Shown piece after piece: positions 1 to 7,804 of a stretch of 24,200 nucleotides of DNA (within the stretch, counting starts at the first letter, position 1; every line of letters begins with the position of its first letter). The stretch is taken from assembly GCA_031275515.1 (NCBI GenBank), contig JAISOQ010000089.1, positions 1 to 24,200 on the forward strand. Reading direction: 5' to 3'. The notes below the pieces were generated by a model. That model was given only the letters and a program-made list of their open reading frames with translations, made no database searches and had not been told where the DNA came from. A program made the translations under genes and the position numbers. The DNA is from Treponema sp. Lineage in GTDB: Bacteria; Spirochaetota; Spirochaetia; Treponematales; Breznakiellaceae.

Positions 1-30
1 AAGCCTCATGAACTCGTCTATTTTATTCAT
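1..30 (-). CDS. Start of a gene leaving the window (10 codons)
   Basis: Reading leftwards, an ATG at 30 opens MNKIDEFMRL and stays open to the window edge. A G-rich Shine-Dalgarno-like stretch (AGGGGGG) lies about 9 nt upstream of the ATG. Nothing can be said about function from ten residues. It could be a chance start, but the ribosome-binding site is good. Confidence 0.4.
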   Translation of the reverse strand, partial: MNKIDEFMRL

Positions 31-108
31 GTCTACGTCCCCCCTGACCAGAGAGAATAGTTTATAATGCTATCTTTGTCTATAGTTAACCGTCATTCTC
101 ATGACTAA

Positions 109-288
109 AGCAGTATAAAGAAATGGCGTGCGGGGATGGAAGCGGTAATATCGAACTTGAAACGCGGGTTTGATATAGCCAGATGTAATTGGAGAGGCTG
201 GAGACATTATAGACAAAAAGTATTCTGGAGCGTTATCGGTTATAACATTAGAGTTATGACCGCCGCCGTGATTGCTGCTACTTTATAG
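109..288 (+). pseudogene. C-terminal fragment of a DDE transposase (IS remnant)
   Basis: The frame from 109 to the TAG at 286-288 reads SSIKKWRAGMEAVISNLKRG and continues FDIARCNWRGWRHYRQKVFWSVIGYNIRV. The R-A-G-[IM]-E-x-V-I-S-x-L-K-R pattern followed by R-C-x-W-R-G is typical of the last catalytic block (the Glu) of IS4/IS5-like transposases. Only about 59 codons remain. An in-frame stop (106-108) lies directly upstream and there is no start or N-terminal catalytic domain, so this is a decayed remnant. Its presence fits the mobile, AT-rich character of 1-770. The exact IS family cannot be fixed from this piece. Confidence 0.7.
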
Positions 289-295
289 ACAGACA

Positions 296-757
296 CTAAT
301 TATTCATTTTCTTTATTAAAAAATATAATTTTACTAAAAATGTTGATAGTAAAATAATATTCAATACTATTGAAACCGTTGGCCCCAATAACATAAAAAT
401 CATCTCAATTGTTGTTGATATAATAATAAACACGCCTATTATGAAAATGATTCTTAATTTATATTTTATACTATATTTTTTATCGTTCTTTAAGTTAATA
501 ATGTCATATATCAATAATGTTATTGTATCAACTATGAAAAATAACGACAATGAATGTATTAAAACATTTATCAAATAATATTTTTGGGAAATATAAATTG
601 TAGTTGACCCATTAGCCTCTTCAGTTACGGTCGAAGTATATCCAAAAATATTTACCGCTTTATATTTTATAAAAATATAATTCAATATAATTATTACAGA
701 AATAAAAAATATTTTTAAGATAATGTTTATGATAATTCTTTTTTTCTCTATATTCAT
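296..757 (-). CDS. Small AT-rich integral membrane protein, unknown function
   Basis: Encodes about 153 residues with roughly four hydrophobic segments: an N-terminal one (IIINIILKIFFISVIIILNYIF), one around IHSLSLFFIVDTITLLIYDI, and two near the C-terminus. No family was recognised. The ATG at 757 is preferred because AAGGTGG sits about 8 nt upstream; a GTG at 769 would add four residues but has no ribosome-binding site. The gene is far richer in A+T than the genes after 1035 and uses mostly A/T-ending codons, which suggests recent transfer. It lies beside a transposase remnant. It could be an immunity-type or orphan cargo protein, but nothing in the sequence shows that. Confidence 0.55.
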   Translation of the reverse strand: MNIEKKRIIINIILKIFFISVIIILNYIFIKYKAVNIFGYTSTVTEEANGSTTIYISQKYYLINVLIHSLSLFFIVDTITLLIYDIINLKNDKKYSIKYKLRIIFIIGVFIIISTTIEMIFMLLGPTVSIVLNIILLSTFLVKLYFLIKKMNN

Positions 758-879
758 TTTATAGACCACCTTTTTACGACATATTTATTTTAAATCATTT
801 GTATTTTTTAGCAATATTCTTGGAGAATTTTATACATTATTTATTAAAAAATTTAGGGGGGTATTGCACATAACTACGA

Positions 880-992
880 GTTAGCGTGAGTTCTTACGGC
901 AGCCCCTCACCTCCCAGGGTCTTCCCGCGGAATTATAGGATGATACCGCGGTAGGGGCTTGCTAACCGCCAAACAGAGACCCAGGGGAGGGG
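880..992. ncRNA. Candidate structured RNA with a pseudoknot
   Basis: Four helices can form together. GTTAGC 880-885 pairs with GCTAAC 961-966. AGCCCCT 901-907 pairs with AGGGGCT 953-959. CCGCGG 925-930 pairs with CCGCGG 946-951. CCTCCC and GGGTCT (910-915, 917-922) pair with GGGAGG and AGACCC (985-990, 977-982). The last helix joins a bulge inside the first two helices to sequence downstream of them, so it is a pseudoknot of 12 base pairs. No long ORF is found here. The strand cannot be decided because inverted pairings read on both. It may be a regulatory RNA, the 3' region of the adjacent RluA gene, or a folded DNA element. No known RNA family was recognised. Confidence 0.4.
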
Positions 993-1034
993 AAAGGAGT
1001 GCATGTGGCTCTAAACTCATCCTTACTGAGGACT

Positions 1035-1787
1035 TCACCCTTTCAGGGGTTTAAAACACTGGATAAACGTCTCGAAATACCCAGGCAAGGGAGCGGTAAT
1101 ATCCAGGGAAAATCCGAGGGGATATTCCTCCTTAGTGATGATAAGCCGTGAAGCATGGAGCAAGAGCCGAGTAAGCCCCCTGGTTTTATGCAGCCCTTTG
1201 TTGAGGGCGAAATTACCGTATTTATCGTCCCCGAGGATCGGGTTTCCGATTTGGGCCAGATGTCGGCGGATCTGGTGCATACGGCCTGTACCCAGTTCAA
1301 GGGCAAGGAGCGAAAAATCCCGGTCTCCTGCAAGGAGCGTATACCCGGTCTCGGCCTGTTTCTGGGTTCCTCGAATCGCAAGACTGTACCTTATGGCGCC
1401 TGAATCTTTCGGCGGTCTGCCAGCGCAGACCGCCAGGTAGTGTTTGCGGATCCCTTGCTTCTTGGAAAACAAGGCGGAAAACCAGGCCGCGGCTTCCCGG
1501 TTTTTTGCCGCGAGGATAATACCTGAAGTATCCTTATCAAGCCGGTGAACCAACAGCGGCCTTGGGGACCAGGTTTCCCCGAGGATCCGGTCCAGGGACG
1601 CCCCTACCCGGGCTCCTCCCTGGACCGCAAGCCCTGCCGGTTTATTGAGGACGATGCAGCGTGCATTTTCAAAAAGTAGGGATATCTGTTTCAACCTTCT
1701 TTCCTGACCAGTGAGTCCCTGGATCCGCGCGCTATAAAGCGCTTGGGAAGGACCTAGGCACATCGGCCCTTCAGCAGTGCAGCCCAT
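1035..1787 (-). CDS. RluA-family RNA pseudouridine synthase
   Basis: Isomerises specific uridines in rRNA or tRNA to pseudouridine in the cytoplasm. The 250-residue product shows the family's N-terminal strand (IVLNKPAGLAVQGG, about 45-58) and the catalytic motif HRLDKDTSG with Asp near residue 84. It also has the C-terminal RMHQIRRHLAQIGNPILGDDKYG block. No S4 domain precedes the catalytic domain, so this is the short RluA/RluC-like form, and the target site cannot be told. The ATG at 1787 is preferred over a GTG at 1796 because AAGGTGA lies 5 nt upstream and overlaps that GTG. It is divergent from the transglutaminase-like gene. A second RluA-family gene lies at 18330-19130. Confidence 0.9.
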   Translation of the reverse strand: MGCTAEGPMCLGPSQALYSARIQGLTGQERRLKQISLLFENARCIVLNKPAGLAVQGGARVGASLDRILGETWSPRPLLVHRLDKDTSGIILAAKNREAAAWFSALFSKKQGIRKHYLAVCAGRPPKDSGAIRYSLAIRGTQKQAETGYTLLAGDRDFSLLALELGTGRMHQIRRHLAQIGNPILGDDKYGNFALNKGLHKTRGLTRLLLHASRLIITKEEYPLGFSLDITAPLPGYFETFIQCFKPLKG

Positions 1788-1846
1788 TGAACTCACCTTA
1801 AATTACCTTTCTTATGGGTCTTAAAATAGTCGAAACTTATACTATC

Positions 1847-3049
1847 ATGATATTCAGAAATAATCCTGCCCGGATCATCCCCTATGGCAGGGGTATGGTT
1901 CTCCTGCTTGCCCTTGTTTCCCCGGTTGTATTATCCGCTTCACCCGTGGCGTCCCCCACCTGGGGCTTTTGCATCGATCCTCCTGAGGGGTACCAGCTCA
2001 CGGGAGGCGACGGAAAGGACCGGTTCTCCTTTGGTTTCCTGGAAGAGGAAACCCAGCTTGATTTAGTGGTATATGCCGGCGCGCTCCAGCCTGACGGTTC
2101 CCGGTCAAAGAACCCCTATGCTTCGGTAGCGGTTTTGGCAGCGGATGTACAGCGGCGTTTGAACAGCCAAGGAGACCTCAAACCCTTTACCTATCGCAAT
2201 AAACAGGCGATTCTCATGGAATTGCGGTTTTTAGGGATCAACGGCCTTTCCCAAGGATGGGCCCTCTGTATTGAACTTGCATCTCCAGAGCCAGCAGGAG
2301 AAAAGCCCCTGTTGCTTGCCTTGGCCTATGGACCGGTACAGAGGGGGAATATACCGGATGTCCATTTTTCCGCTTTGGATTCGATTGCTCCTACTCCCCA
2401 GGATCGGCTGGTTCCTGGTCCCATCACGGAGTATCACTATCCCCGAGGTATGCAGCGGCAGGTATCCTTGGCAGGCCTGCCGGTGGAGGCCCTCATATAC
2501 GAGCATGACGCGGCTGCAGCCCAAGCCTTGGTGGATCGGGAATTCCGCATCCTCCGGCGATACAGCGCTTCACCCCAGTGGAAAGAAGCGTGGATTCGGT
2601 TTTATCGGGCCATTTACCGGGATTCCTTTGATCGCCTCGCCCATGCAGCGTTCATACTGGAACGGTTCTGGAATATTCCGGCATTGGAAGATCGGGACTT
2701 GGCAGAAAAGGCCCTGCATTGGGTACAGTCCTTTACCTATGAACGGGACCTTGGGGGCAGTGATTTTGTGAACCTGGTAAGCGCTGCGGTAGAGGGCAGG
2801 GGAGACTGCGACAGCCGGGCCTTACTGTGGGCCCTCATACTGGAACAGGCCAACATCCCCGCAGCAATCATGGTTTCTCCGCATTACAGTCACGCCATGG
2901 GCCTTGCGGATCTGCCGGGAACCGGCGCGCGGTTTACCCTGGAAGGCACGTCATGGCTTGTAGCGGAAACCACCAGTCCCGTATCCTTGGGCCGTATTAG
3001 CGCGCAGATGAGGGAGACCCGGTATTGGGTGGGAGTGGCCCTTGAATAG
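1847..3049 (+). CDS. Exported transglutaminase-like domain protein
   Basis: About 400 residues. A positively charged N-terminus and a hydrophobic stretch (MVLLLALVSPVVLSA) look like a signal peptide, so the protein probably acts in the periplasm or at the envelope. The last 90 residues carry a transglutaminase-like fold: GDCDSRALLWALI with the presumed catalytic Cys, then YSHAMG with the His, then a Glu in LVAETT as the third residue. Members of this superfamily are often proteases or amidases, not crosslinkers. The middle region was not recognised. The start is uncertain: ATG codons at 1814, 1847 and 1895 are in frame and none has a good ribosome-binding site. 1847 keeps the basic n-region, but a TATACT at 1838-1843 would put transcription start downstream of it. 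Confidence 0.65.
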   Translation: MIFRNNPARIIPYGRGMVLLLALVSPVVLSASPVASPTWGFCIDPPEGYQLTGGDGKDRFSFGFLEEETQLDLVVYAGALQPDGSRSKNPYASVAVLAADVQRRLNSQGDLKPFTYRNKQAILMELRFLGINGLSQGWALCIELASPEPAGEKPLLLALAYGPVQRGNIPDVHFSALDSIAPTPQDRLVPGPITEYHYPRGMQRQVSLAGLPVEALIYEHDAAAAQALVDREFRILRRYSASPQWKEAWIRFYRAIYRDSFDRLAHAAFILERFWNIPALEDRDLAEKALHWVQSFTYERDLGGSDFVNLVSAAVEGRGDCDSRALLWALILEQANIPAAIMVSPHYSHAMGLADLPGTGARFTLEGTSWLVAETTSPVSLGRISAQMRETRYWVGVALE

Positions 3050-3147
3050 GAGTGAAAACGTAACCATGCAGGCATGAGCGAGCCACTGGTTAAGCAATAA
3101 GCCTCAGATACCAAAGGCCGAAAAAGAGACGGTATGACCGGGCGCGG

Positions 3148-3987
3148 CTATCCCTTTACCGCTCCGGCAGTAAGCCCTTTAATAAACTGTTTGCTCGCGA
3201 CCAGGTAGAGGGCAATAACCGGAATGGCCGACAGGGTCAGGACGGCAAGGACCTTGGACCAGTCGGTCTGATACTGGCCGAAGAGCCGTGTTACCCCGAG
3301 CAGTACGGTTTTGGCCCGGTCATCGCTGATGAAGATAAGGGGAAACCACAGGTCGTTCCAGAAGGGGACCAGGTTGTAAATAGCCACGGTTGCAATAGCC
3401 GGCCGTAACAGCGGGGCGATGATCCGGAGAAAGATGCCGAACCGTCCGGCCCCGTCGATAATGGCCGCTTCGGTTAATTCGTGGGGCACGGCATGAATAA
3501 ATTCGGTTAAAACGAATATGCCTACTGGTATGCCCATGGCCACGTAGATCGGAACCAGCGCCCAGATCGTATTCAGCAAGCCCAGCATTTTAACCAGTTC
3601 TAAGAGGCGGATGGAGGCGATTTTGATGGGGAGCATCATACCGGCTATACAGAAAAAGTACAGGGCCCGGGAAATTTTACCCCGCCAGTTCGCCAGCGCA
3701 TAACTTGCCAAAGCGCCGGTCAGGAGCAGGATCATAAGGGACAGCGCCACCACGATAAAACTGTTCTTGAAGTAAACCAAAAAATCGCCGTCCGAGAGAA
3801 CCATCCCATAATTGGCGATATTCCAGTGTTTGGGAAGCCCAAAGGGATTTTGATAGATCGACAGCCGATCTTTGAAGGAGTTTATCACCATCACCCACAG
3901 GGGGAAGATCACGATCACGGACCAGATTCCCAAAATGAGGTGAGCCGGGATATGCAGATTTTGCCGTGAAAGCGACGCGCGCTTCAT
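3148..3987 (-). CDS. Carbohydrate ABC transporter permease, MalG type
   Basis: Inner-membrane subunit of a CUT1-type sugar importer, 279 residues with six expected membrane helices. The cytoplasmic EAA loop (EAAIIDGAGRFGIFLRIIAP, about residues 193-212), which contacts the ATPase, is complete, as is the N-terminal PLWVMVINSFKD segment usual for MalG relatives. The ATG at 3987 directly follows the TAA of the upstream permease gene (no gap), with GGGAGGG 5 nt before it inside that gene's end, so translation is coupled. It is the last gene of a three-gene operon. No ATP-binding subunit is encoded here, so a shared MsiK-like ATPase elsewhere is probably used. The sugar is unknown. Confidence 0.93.
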   Translation of the reverse strand: MKRASLSRQNLHIPAHLILGIWSVIVIFPLWVMVINSFKDRLSIYQNPFGLPKHWNIANYGMVLSDGDFLVYFKNSFIVVALSLMILLLTGALASYALANWRGKISRALYFFCIAGMMLPIKIASIRLLELVKMLGLLNTIWALVPIYVAMGIPVGIFVLTEFIHAVPHELTEAAIIDGAGRFGIFLRIIAPLLRPAIATVAIYNLVPFWNDLWFPLIFISDDRAKTVLLGVTRLFGQYQTDWSKVLAVLTLSAIPVIALYLVASKQFIKGLTAGAVKG

Positions 3988-4917
3988 TTAGTCCCTCCCC
4001 TGGGTTGCCCGCAGGGTCGGTATGACCCCTAAACAGAGCACCAAAAACGTAATAGTCGCAATAGCCGCTCCCATCCCGGGATCGGGAATCCCCACTGGAT
4101 GCTGTCCTGCGATGCCCACCCGGTAGAACAGGGTCCCGATAAGGTCCGTGGCATAATTCGGCGCTCCATTGGCGTTCTCCATGGCGAAGACCACGTCAAA
4201 GGCATTGAAATTATTAACAAAGGTAAGTATGGCGATCATACCAACCACCGGTTTAATCAGGGGAAGTTTAATATGCCGCCATACCTGTATCGAACTTGCC
4301 CCGTCAATCGAAGCCGCCTCAAAGTAGTCTTCGCTGATGTTCCGCAGGGCTGCCACAAACATCATGGTGGGTATACCCATCCATTGCCAACAGGAGACCA
4401 AAGACACGCAGATAAGGGCAGTAAACCGGTCCCCCAGCCAGGGACGGATAAGAAAACCCAGGTGCAGTTGCTGCAGAAAAGGACCGCTCCATACCGGATT
4501 AAGGAGAAGCTTCCAGAGATAACCCGTTACAAGGATAGCAAGGGTAACCGGTAAAAAAATGACGGTCTGGTAGCATTCCCGGCCTTTCAGGTTTTTGCCG
4601 GTCAGCAAGGTAGCGAAGACCATACCCAAACCGTTCTGAACCGCCAAATGGATACAGAAAAAGAAAAAGGTATGCACAAAAGCCCCCCTATACCGTTCAG
4701 CGTACTGAGGCACGGTAAAGAGTTTGATAAAATTATCAAAACCGGAAAAACGGCGGCCTATGCCTGCTGAACCAGTATATAAACTTAACCAAAGGGAATT
4801 AAGGAGCGGCCAAGCCATAAAGACCACGTAGAACAGCAAGGCCGGCGCTATATAGGGCAGCCAGGTTACTATCGTTCCATTTCCCAGGGCGGAATGCTTT
4901 GAAGCCTTTATAGCCAT
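3988..4917 (-). CDS. Carbohydrate ABC transporter permease, MalF type
   Basis: Partner permease of the MalG-type gene, 309 residues with about six hydrophobic segments. It begins with the YIAPALLFYVVFMAWPLLNS helix common in the short MalF/UgpA-like class. The EAA loop reads EAASIDGASSIQVWRHIKLP (about residues 200-219). A GGAGGG site lies 5-7 nt upstream of the ATG at 4917. The gene starts 23 nt after the binding-protein gene and runs straight into the second permease, so the three form one transcription unit. It forms the translocation channel with its partner in the inner membrane. Confidence 0.93.
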   Translation of the reverse strand: MAIKASKHSALGNGTIVTWLPYIAPALLFYVVFMAWPLLNSLWLSLYTGSAGIGRRFSGFDNFIKLFTVPQYAERYRGAFVHTFFFFCIHLAVQNGLGMVFATLLTGKNLKGRECYQTVIFLPVTLAILVTGYLWKLLLNPVWSGPFLQQLHLGFLIRPWLGDRFTALICVSLVSCWQWMGIPTMMFVAALRNISEDYFEAASIDGASSIQVWRHIKLPLIKPVVGMIAILTFVNNFNAFDVVFAMENANGAPNYATDLIGTLFYRVGIAGQHPVGIPDPGMGAAIATITFLVLCLGVIPTLRATQGRD

Positions 4918-4940
4918 GAGGCCCTCCTTAACAAGACGGT

Positions 4941-6191
4941 TTAACGGATACCTGCAGCAATAGTCTCCATATCATTGGCCGCCTGCTGCGGGGTCTGCTC
5001 GCCTTTCAACACTTTGATGACCGCTTGATTCATCGGCGCATAAAGGTCGAGGAACTTGGGCCAGACAAAACGGGCGTCCGTATCCTTACCCTGGTTGAGG
5101 GCAAGGAACTCGTTAGCATGGGGGTCCTCCAGGGTGATGGAAGCGTTAATCATGGGGAAAAAGCCTACAGGCAGCACCTTTGATGCAATCCCCGCGCCTT
5201 CGGGTGAGGCAAGCCACGCGAGAAATTCCTGGCATTCCTTGGGATACTTGGTAGCCTTATTGTAGGTTATGGCCATATCAGGATGGAAGGTGATGATCGT
5301 AGGCCGACCCCTGGGCGCGGGCATGGCGAAAAGCCCCCATTCAAAAGAAGCGTCCTTATAGACGCCCGCGGTCCATGACCCGTCCATAAACAGCGCCGCT
5401 TGCTCGGTGTTAAACAGGGCCTGGGAATCATTGTAGGTAACCGACTCAAAGCCTTTAGGAAGGTATTTGGCTACATCGGCCATTGCCTGAAAACTGGCAA
5501 CAAAGTTGGAATCGTTCAGTTTCTTTGCCCCCGATTCATACGCGGCCCGATCAGCCCCGCCCCCTACAAAGTTGGGGAGCATACCCAGGTAGAATACCTC
5601 CAGAATATCCCATTCATCCGCTACCCCATTGGCCAGGGGAGTATACCCTTTAGCGGCCAGGGTTTCGCAGAGCCCAAGGAAATCTTCCCAGGTCTGGGGA
5701 ATGGCCAGTCCTTCCTTCTGAAAAATAGTCTTATTGTAGTACACTGCATGGGAAACCGCGGCAAAGGGAACCGCGAAGAGCTTACCCTCAGGGGTCTGCC
5801 AAGGGGCAAGGTTAGCCGCGCTGAAATGCTGCGTAACCCCAGGAATGTCGCTGCAATCGGCAAAGTATCCCGCGTTAAACAGCTCCCGGCCCGGCGCGTA
5901 ACTTCTTGCGTACATCAGGTCCGGCCCCGTACCTCCATCCAACTGCAAACGCAGGGTGGCATTGTAATCCGGCGGGTTGGTAGGCCGGAACTGAATGGTA
6001 ACCCCTGGTTTCAGCTGCTTGTATTCCGCCAGCAGGCTGTTCATCTGCGCCGTATCATCGGCCCGCCATGATCCCATTACCAGGTTTACCGCCTCGGCCT
6101 GCGCATTATCCTGTCCTTTCGATTTCGTACAGCTGGACAGCCCTGCCAGTACGAGTACGAAGATACCCGCGGCCTTCAATGTTCTTTTCAT
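4941..6191 (-). CDS. Sugar ABC transporter substrate-binding lipoprotein
   Basis: Extracellular solute-binding protein of family 1, about 416 residues. The N-terminus (MKRTLKAAGIFVLVLAGLSSC) is a lipoprotein signal with the lipobox LSSC, so the mature protein is anchored at its Cys on the periplasmic side. The SWRADDTAQMNSLLAEYKQLKPGVTI opening and YNKTIFQKEGLAIPQTWEDFL block are typical of CUT1 binding proteins. First gene of the operon with the two permeases. The ATG at 6191 has GGAGGAGG about 9 nt upstream; a TTG at 6194 is one codon earlier and 6 nt from the same site, so either may be used. The ligand cannot be predicted. Confidence 0.92.
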   Translation of the reverse strand: MKRTLKAAGIFVLVLAGLSSCTKSKGQDNAQAEAVNLVMGSWRADDTAQMNSLLAEYKQLKPGVTIQFRPTNPPDYNATLRLQLDGGTGPDLMYARSYAPGRELFNAGYFADCSDIPGVTQHFSAANLAPWQTPEGKLFAVPFAAVSHAVYYNKTIFQKEGLAIPQTWEDFLGLCETLAAKGYTPLANGVADEWDILEVFYLGMLPNFVGGGADRAAYESGAKKLNDSNFVASFQAMADVAKYLPKGFESVTYNDSQALFNTEQAALFMDGSWTAGVYKDASFEWGLFAMPAPRGRPTIITFHPDMAITYNKATKYPKECQEFLAWLASPEGAGIASKVLPVGFFPMINASITLEDPHANEFLALNQGKDTDARFVWPKFLDLYAPMNQAVIKVLKGEQTPQQAANDMETIAAGIR

Positions 6192-6219
6192 CAATGCAAT
6201 CCTCCTCCAAAAATGATGC

Positions 6220-6236
6220 TTATGAGTATATCATAA
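6220..6236 (-). promoter_or_regulatory. Possible operator/-10 region of the sugar transporter operon
   Basis: TTATGA-GTATA-TCATAA is an inverted repeat with 6-bp arms and a 5-nt spacer. On the minus strand it contains TATGAT and TATACT, both good -10 candidates for the transporter operon, about 30 nt before its start. A clear -35 is lacking. A repressor bound here would block transcription. Inference only. Confidence 0.35.
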
Positions 6237-6269
6237 CCCTCTACACCATACCATGAAAGGACCGGTATC

Positions 6270-6336
6270 GCAATGCCGCATACCCGGATAAATGCATAAA
6301 AATGCATATTCCCTTACAAAATAAGGAAGCCCCTAA
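6270..6336. repeat. 67-bp direct repeat, copy 1 (left side of the methyltransferase/nuclease cassette)
   Basis: Matches 9277-9343 in the same orientation. The core ACCCGGATAAATGCATAAAA and the tail TTCCCTTACAAAATAAGGAA are identical; a 5-nt block between them (GCATA here, ACCGC there) and one upstream base differ. The tail can fold as TTCC(C)TTA-loop-TAAGGAA. Here ATGCAT-N4-ATGCAT adds another small hairpin. The two copies enclose the cassette at 6434-9254. Confidence 0.85.
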
Positions 6337-6356
6337 CCCGGCAGCCCGCGAACCAT

Positions 6357-6374
6357 GGGGCGGCGGCCGGGCGT
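6357..6374. repeat. 18-bp GC-rich repeat, copy 1
   Basis: GGGGCGGCGGCCGGGCGT occurs here and again at 8936-8953 in the same orientation. On the minus strand both are read in a frame giving TPGRRP, so they look like parts of one dispersed repeat family, not chance GC-rich matches. Confidence 0.6.
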
Positions 6375-6433
6375 TCCGCGCCCCTTCCTGACATGAGGGC
6401 AAAAGTTCCCGGCATAACAACCTCCTTGTTGGC

Positions 6434-6706
6434 AGCCGTCTACCAGACATTTATAGCCTACAATAAAATCGCTACAGCCATCTATAGAACTTTTATAGCC
6501 CACCGTAAAACATCCGCGGACGGCTATGAAAGCTTTATAGCCCACCGTAAAACATCCGCGGATGGCTATGAAAGCCTTATAGCCGTCCGCAAAACCTTTA
6601 CAGCCGGCTATGGAAGTCTGACAGCCTCCTGCGAAAGTCTTACAGAGGGCTACGAAAACCTGATAGCCGGCTATGAAAATTTGATTATCCGCTGCGGAAA
6701 ACCCCG
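6434..6706. repeat. 21-bp-period tandem array 1, 13 degenerate units
   Basis: Units of exactly 21 bp start at 6434, 6455, 6476, and so on to 6686, mostly beginning AGCC and ending in TAT, TAC or GAT. Two unit types alternate in the middle (AGCCCACCGTAAAACATC and CGGCTATGAAAGC types), so 6497-6538 is repeated almost exactly at 6539-6580. The period is a multiple of three and both strands are open across it: plus-strand heptads read AHRKTSA-DGYESFI, and minus-strand ones read FIAVRGC-FTVGYKA. No start with a ribosome-binding site supports a protein. The array ends 16 bp from the stop codon of the DUF262-HNH gene. Region 6195-6721 otherwise holds only the repeats listed here. Confidence 0.88.
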
Positions 6707-6721
6707 GGAGGCGTTTTTTTG

Positions 6722-7804
6722 TTATATGCCCGATTTTCTGCGGTTGCATTCTTTGCATAACATCTGGCAGTTATCCGCCCTTGTTCTACCGCCTGAATGC
6801 CACGGGTCTATGTGGTCGCCTTCCATTTCTTGTATTGCAAAATGCCGGTTGCACGCGGGGCAGATGCCTTTTTGCCGTTCATACGCCTCACGTTTCATGT
6901 TGTCCGTGAAGGCGCGGATGTTCAAATGCTTTTCTTTGCCGTCCAGCACAAAGGCGTAAATACCTTTTTTGTTGGTTACGTCATCGTCCTGCATTAAACG
7001 GGAAATTTCTTTTTCTAACGCGGCGGAGTCAAGGGGTTTATCCTTGTGGGTATTGTATAAAAAGCCCCAATCAATGCCTTTCATTTCTTTTCGGTAATTG
7101 AGGAATGTGCCTTGTGTCCAGGTTATTACCGATTGAAAATATGACCATAATGCAAGTGCGTCAGGGGCGTGCTGATGGTCCGACATATAGTCTTTTATAT
7201 TGCCGTTGGAAATCCAGTTAAGGGCGGTTTCCAAATACTCCTGCCTTATTGCCGTGCCTTTGAGGTAGTTGTATGCGATTTGAGCCGCAGGACAAGCGGT
7301 CTTGCTAAAATATTTTTTCGCGTCCGAGAGCCACGGCCCGGTATAAACGGCGTTCCGTAATTCCTGTTTTGTCAAAACCGCGCCCGCGATATTGACAATT
7401 TCAAACCATTTTAATTTTTCCGAATCCCTGCCTTCGCAGAAATATACCATGAGTTCATAATTAAGAATTTGCTCCTGTTCATCATGGGTAAGTGTATGAA
7501 AATACTTATTTTCTATTGAAAAATTGTTGTTGACATATTCGCAAATGCTGATAGTGCGTTGCTGCCCATCAAGCACTTCAAAAGAATCTTCCGAATTTTT
7601 TACCCAATACATAACATTGAGCGGAAAATTCTGGCGGACAGTATCAATTACTGCGTTCCGCTGTTCGGCATTGTAGACAAATTCCCTTTGATACTTGGGG
7701 CGTATGTCGAGTTTGCCGCCGTAACCCGTTACGCCTTCTTCTGCCGAGTTGCGGTAATCTTTTACAAGATCACGAATAGGGATTTTGTGCAAATCAATTT
7801 TCAT
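6722..7804 (-). CDS. DUF262 (ParB/Srx-like) protein with C-terminal HNH nuclease
   Basis: 360 residues. The N-terminal DUF262 part has LDIRPKYQREFVYNAEQRNAVIDT and the DGQQR signature (residues 79-83), which in characterised relatives binds and hydrolyses nucleotide. The last 48 residues are an HNH nuclease with a zinc-type frame: CPAC (315-318), DHIDPWH (330-336), Asn345 and CKEC (350-353). DUF262-HNH proteins such as GmrSD- and BrxU-like enzymes act in phage defence, usually against modified DNA; that is family knowledge. The gene abuts the EcoRI-type methyltransferase gene (TAA then ATG, no gap) and has no ribosome-binding site of its own, so it is probably translated by coupling. The likely role is the nuclease half of a two-gene restriction system. 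The cleaved substrate is unknown. Confidence 0.85.
   Translation of the reverse strand: MKIDLHKIPIRDLVKDYRNSAEEGVTGYGGKLDIRPKYQREFVYNAEQRNAVIDTVRQNFPLNVMYWVKNSEDSFEVLDGQQRTISICEYVNNNFSIENKYFHTLTHDEQEQILNYELMVYFCEGRDSEKLKWFEIVNIAGAVLTKQELRNAVYTGPWLSDAKKYFSKTACPAAQIAYNYLKGTAIRQEYLETALNWISNGNIKDYMSDHQHAPDALALWSYFQSVITWTQGTFLNYRKEMKGIDWGFLYNTHKDKPLDSAALEKEISRLMQDDDVTNKKGIYAFVLDGKEKHLNIRAFTDNMKREAYERQKGICPACNRHFAIQEMEGDHIDPWHSGGRTRADNCQMLCKECNRRKSGI

Noticed and set aside
880..966. Integron attC site, from the GTTAGC...GCTAAC pair
   Set aside because: attC sites read 5'-AAC...GTT-3' on both strands; here the order is reversed and no integrase or cassettes are present.
901..992. HDV-like self-cleaving ribozyme
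   Set aside because: The helix order is similar, but the P4 hairpin and the expected catalytic C region are missing, the loop of the third helix is too long, and the 880/961 helix competes. Kept only as an unassigned pseudoknot.
3050..3147. Terminator between the convergent transglutaminase and permease genes
   Set aside because: Only CATGC-AG-GCATG and a 4-bp stem were found; neither is long enough nor followed by a T-run.
6434..6706. CRISPR array
   Set aside because: The period is only 21 bp with no unique spacers between conserved repeats, and no cas genes are nearby.
6333..6959. Plus- and minus-strand ORFs of 141 and 188 codons across tandem array 1
   Set aside because: Both are open only because of the repeat period, overlap the end of the DUF262-HNH gene, and have no ribosome-binding site.
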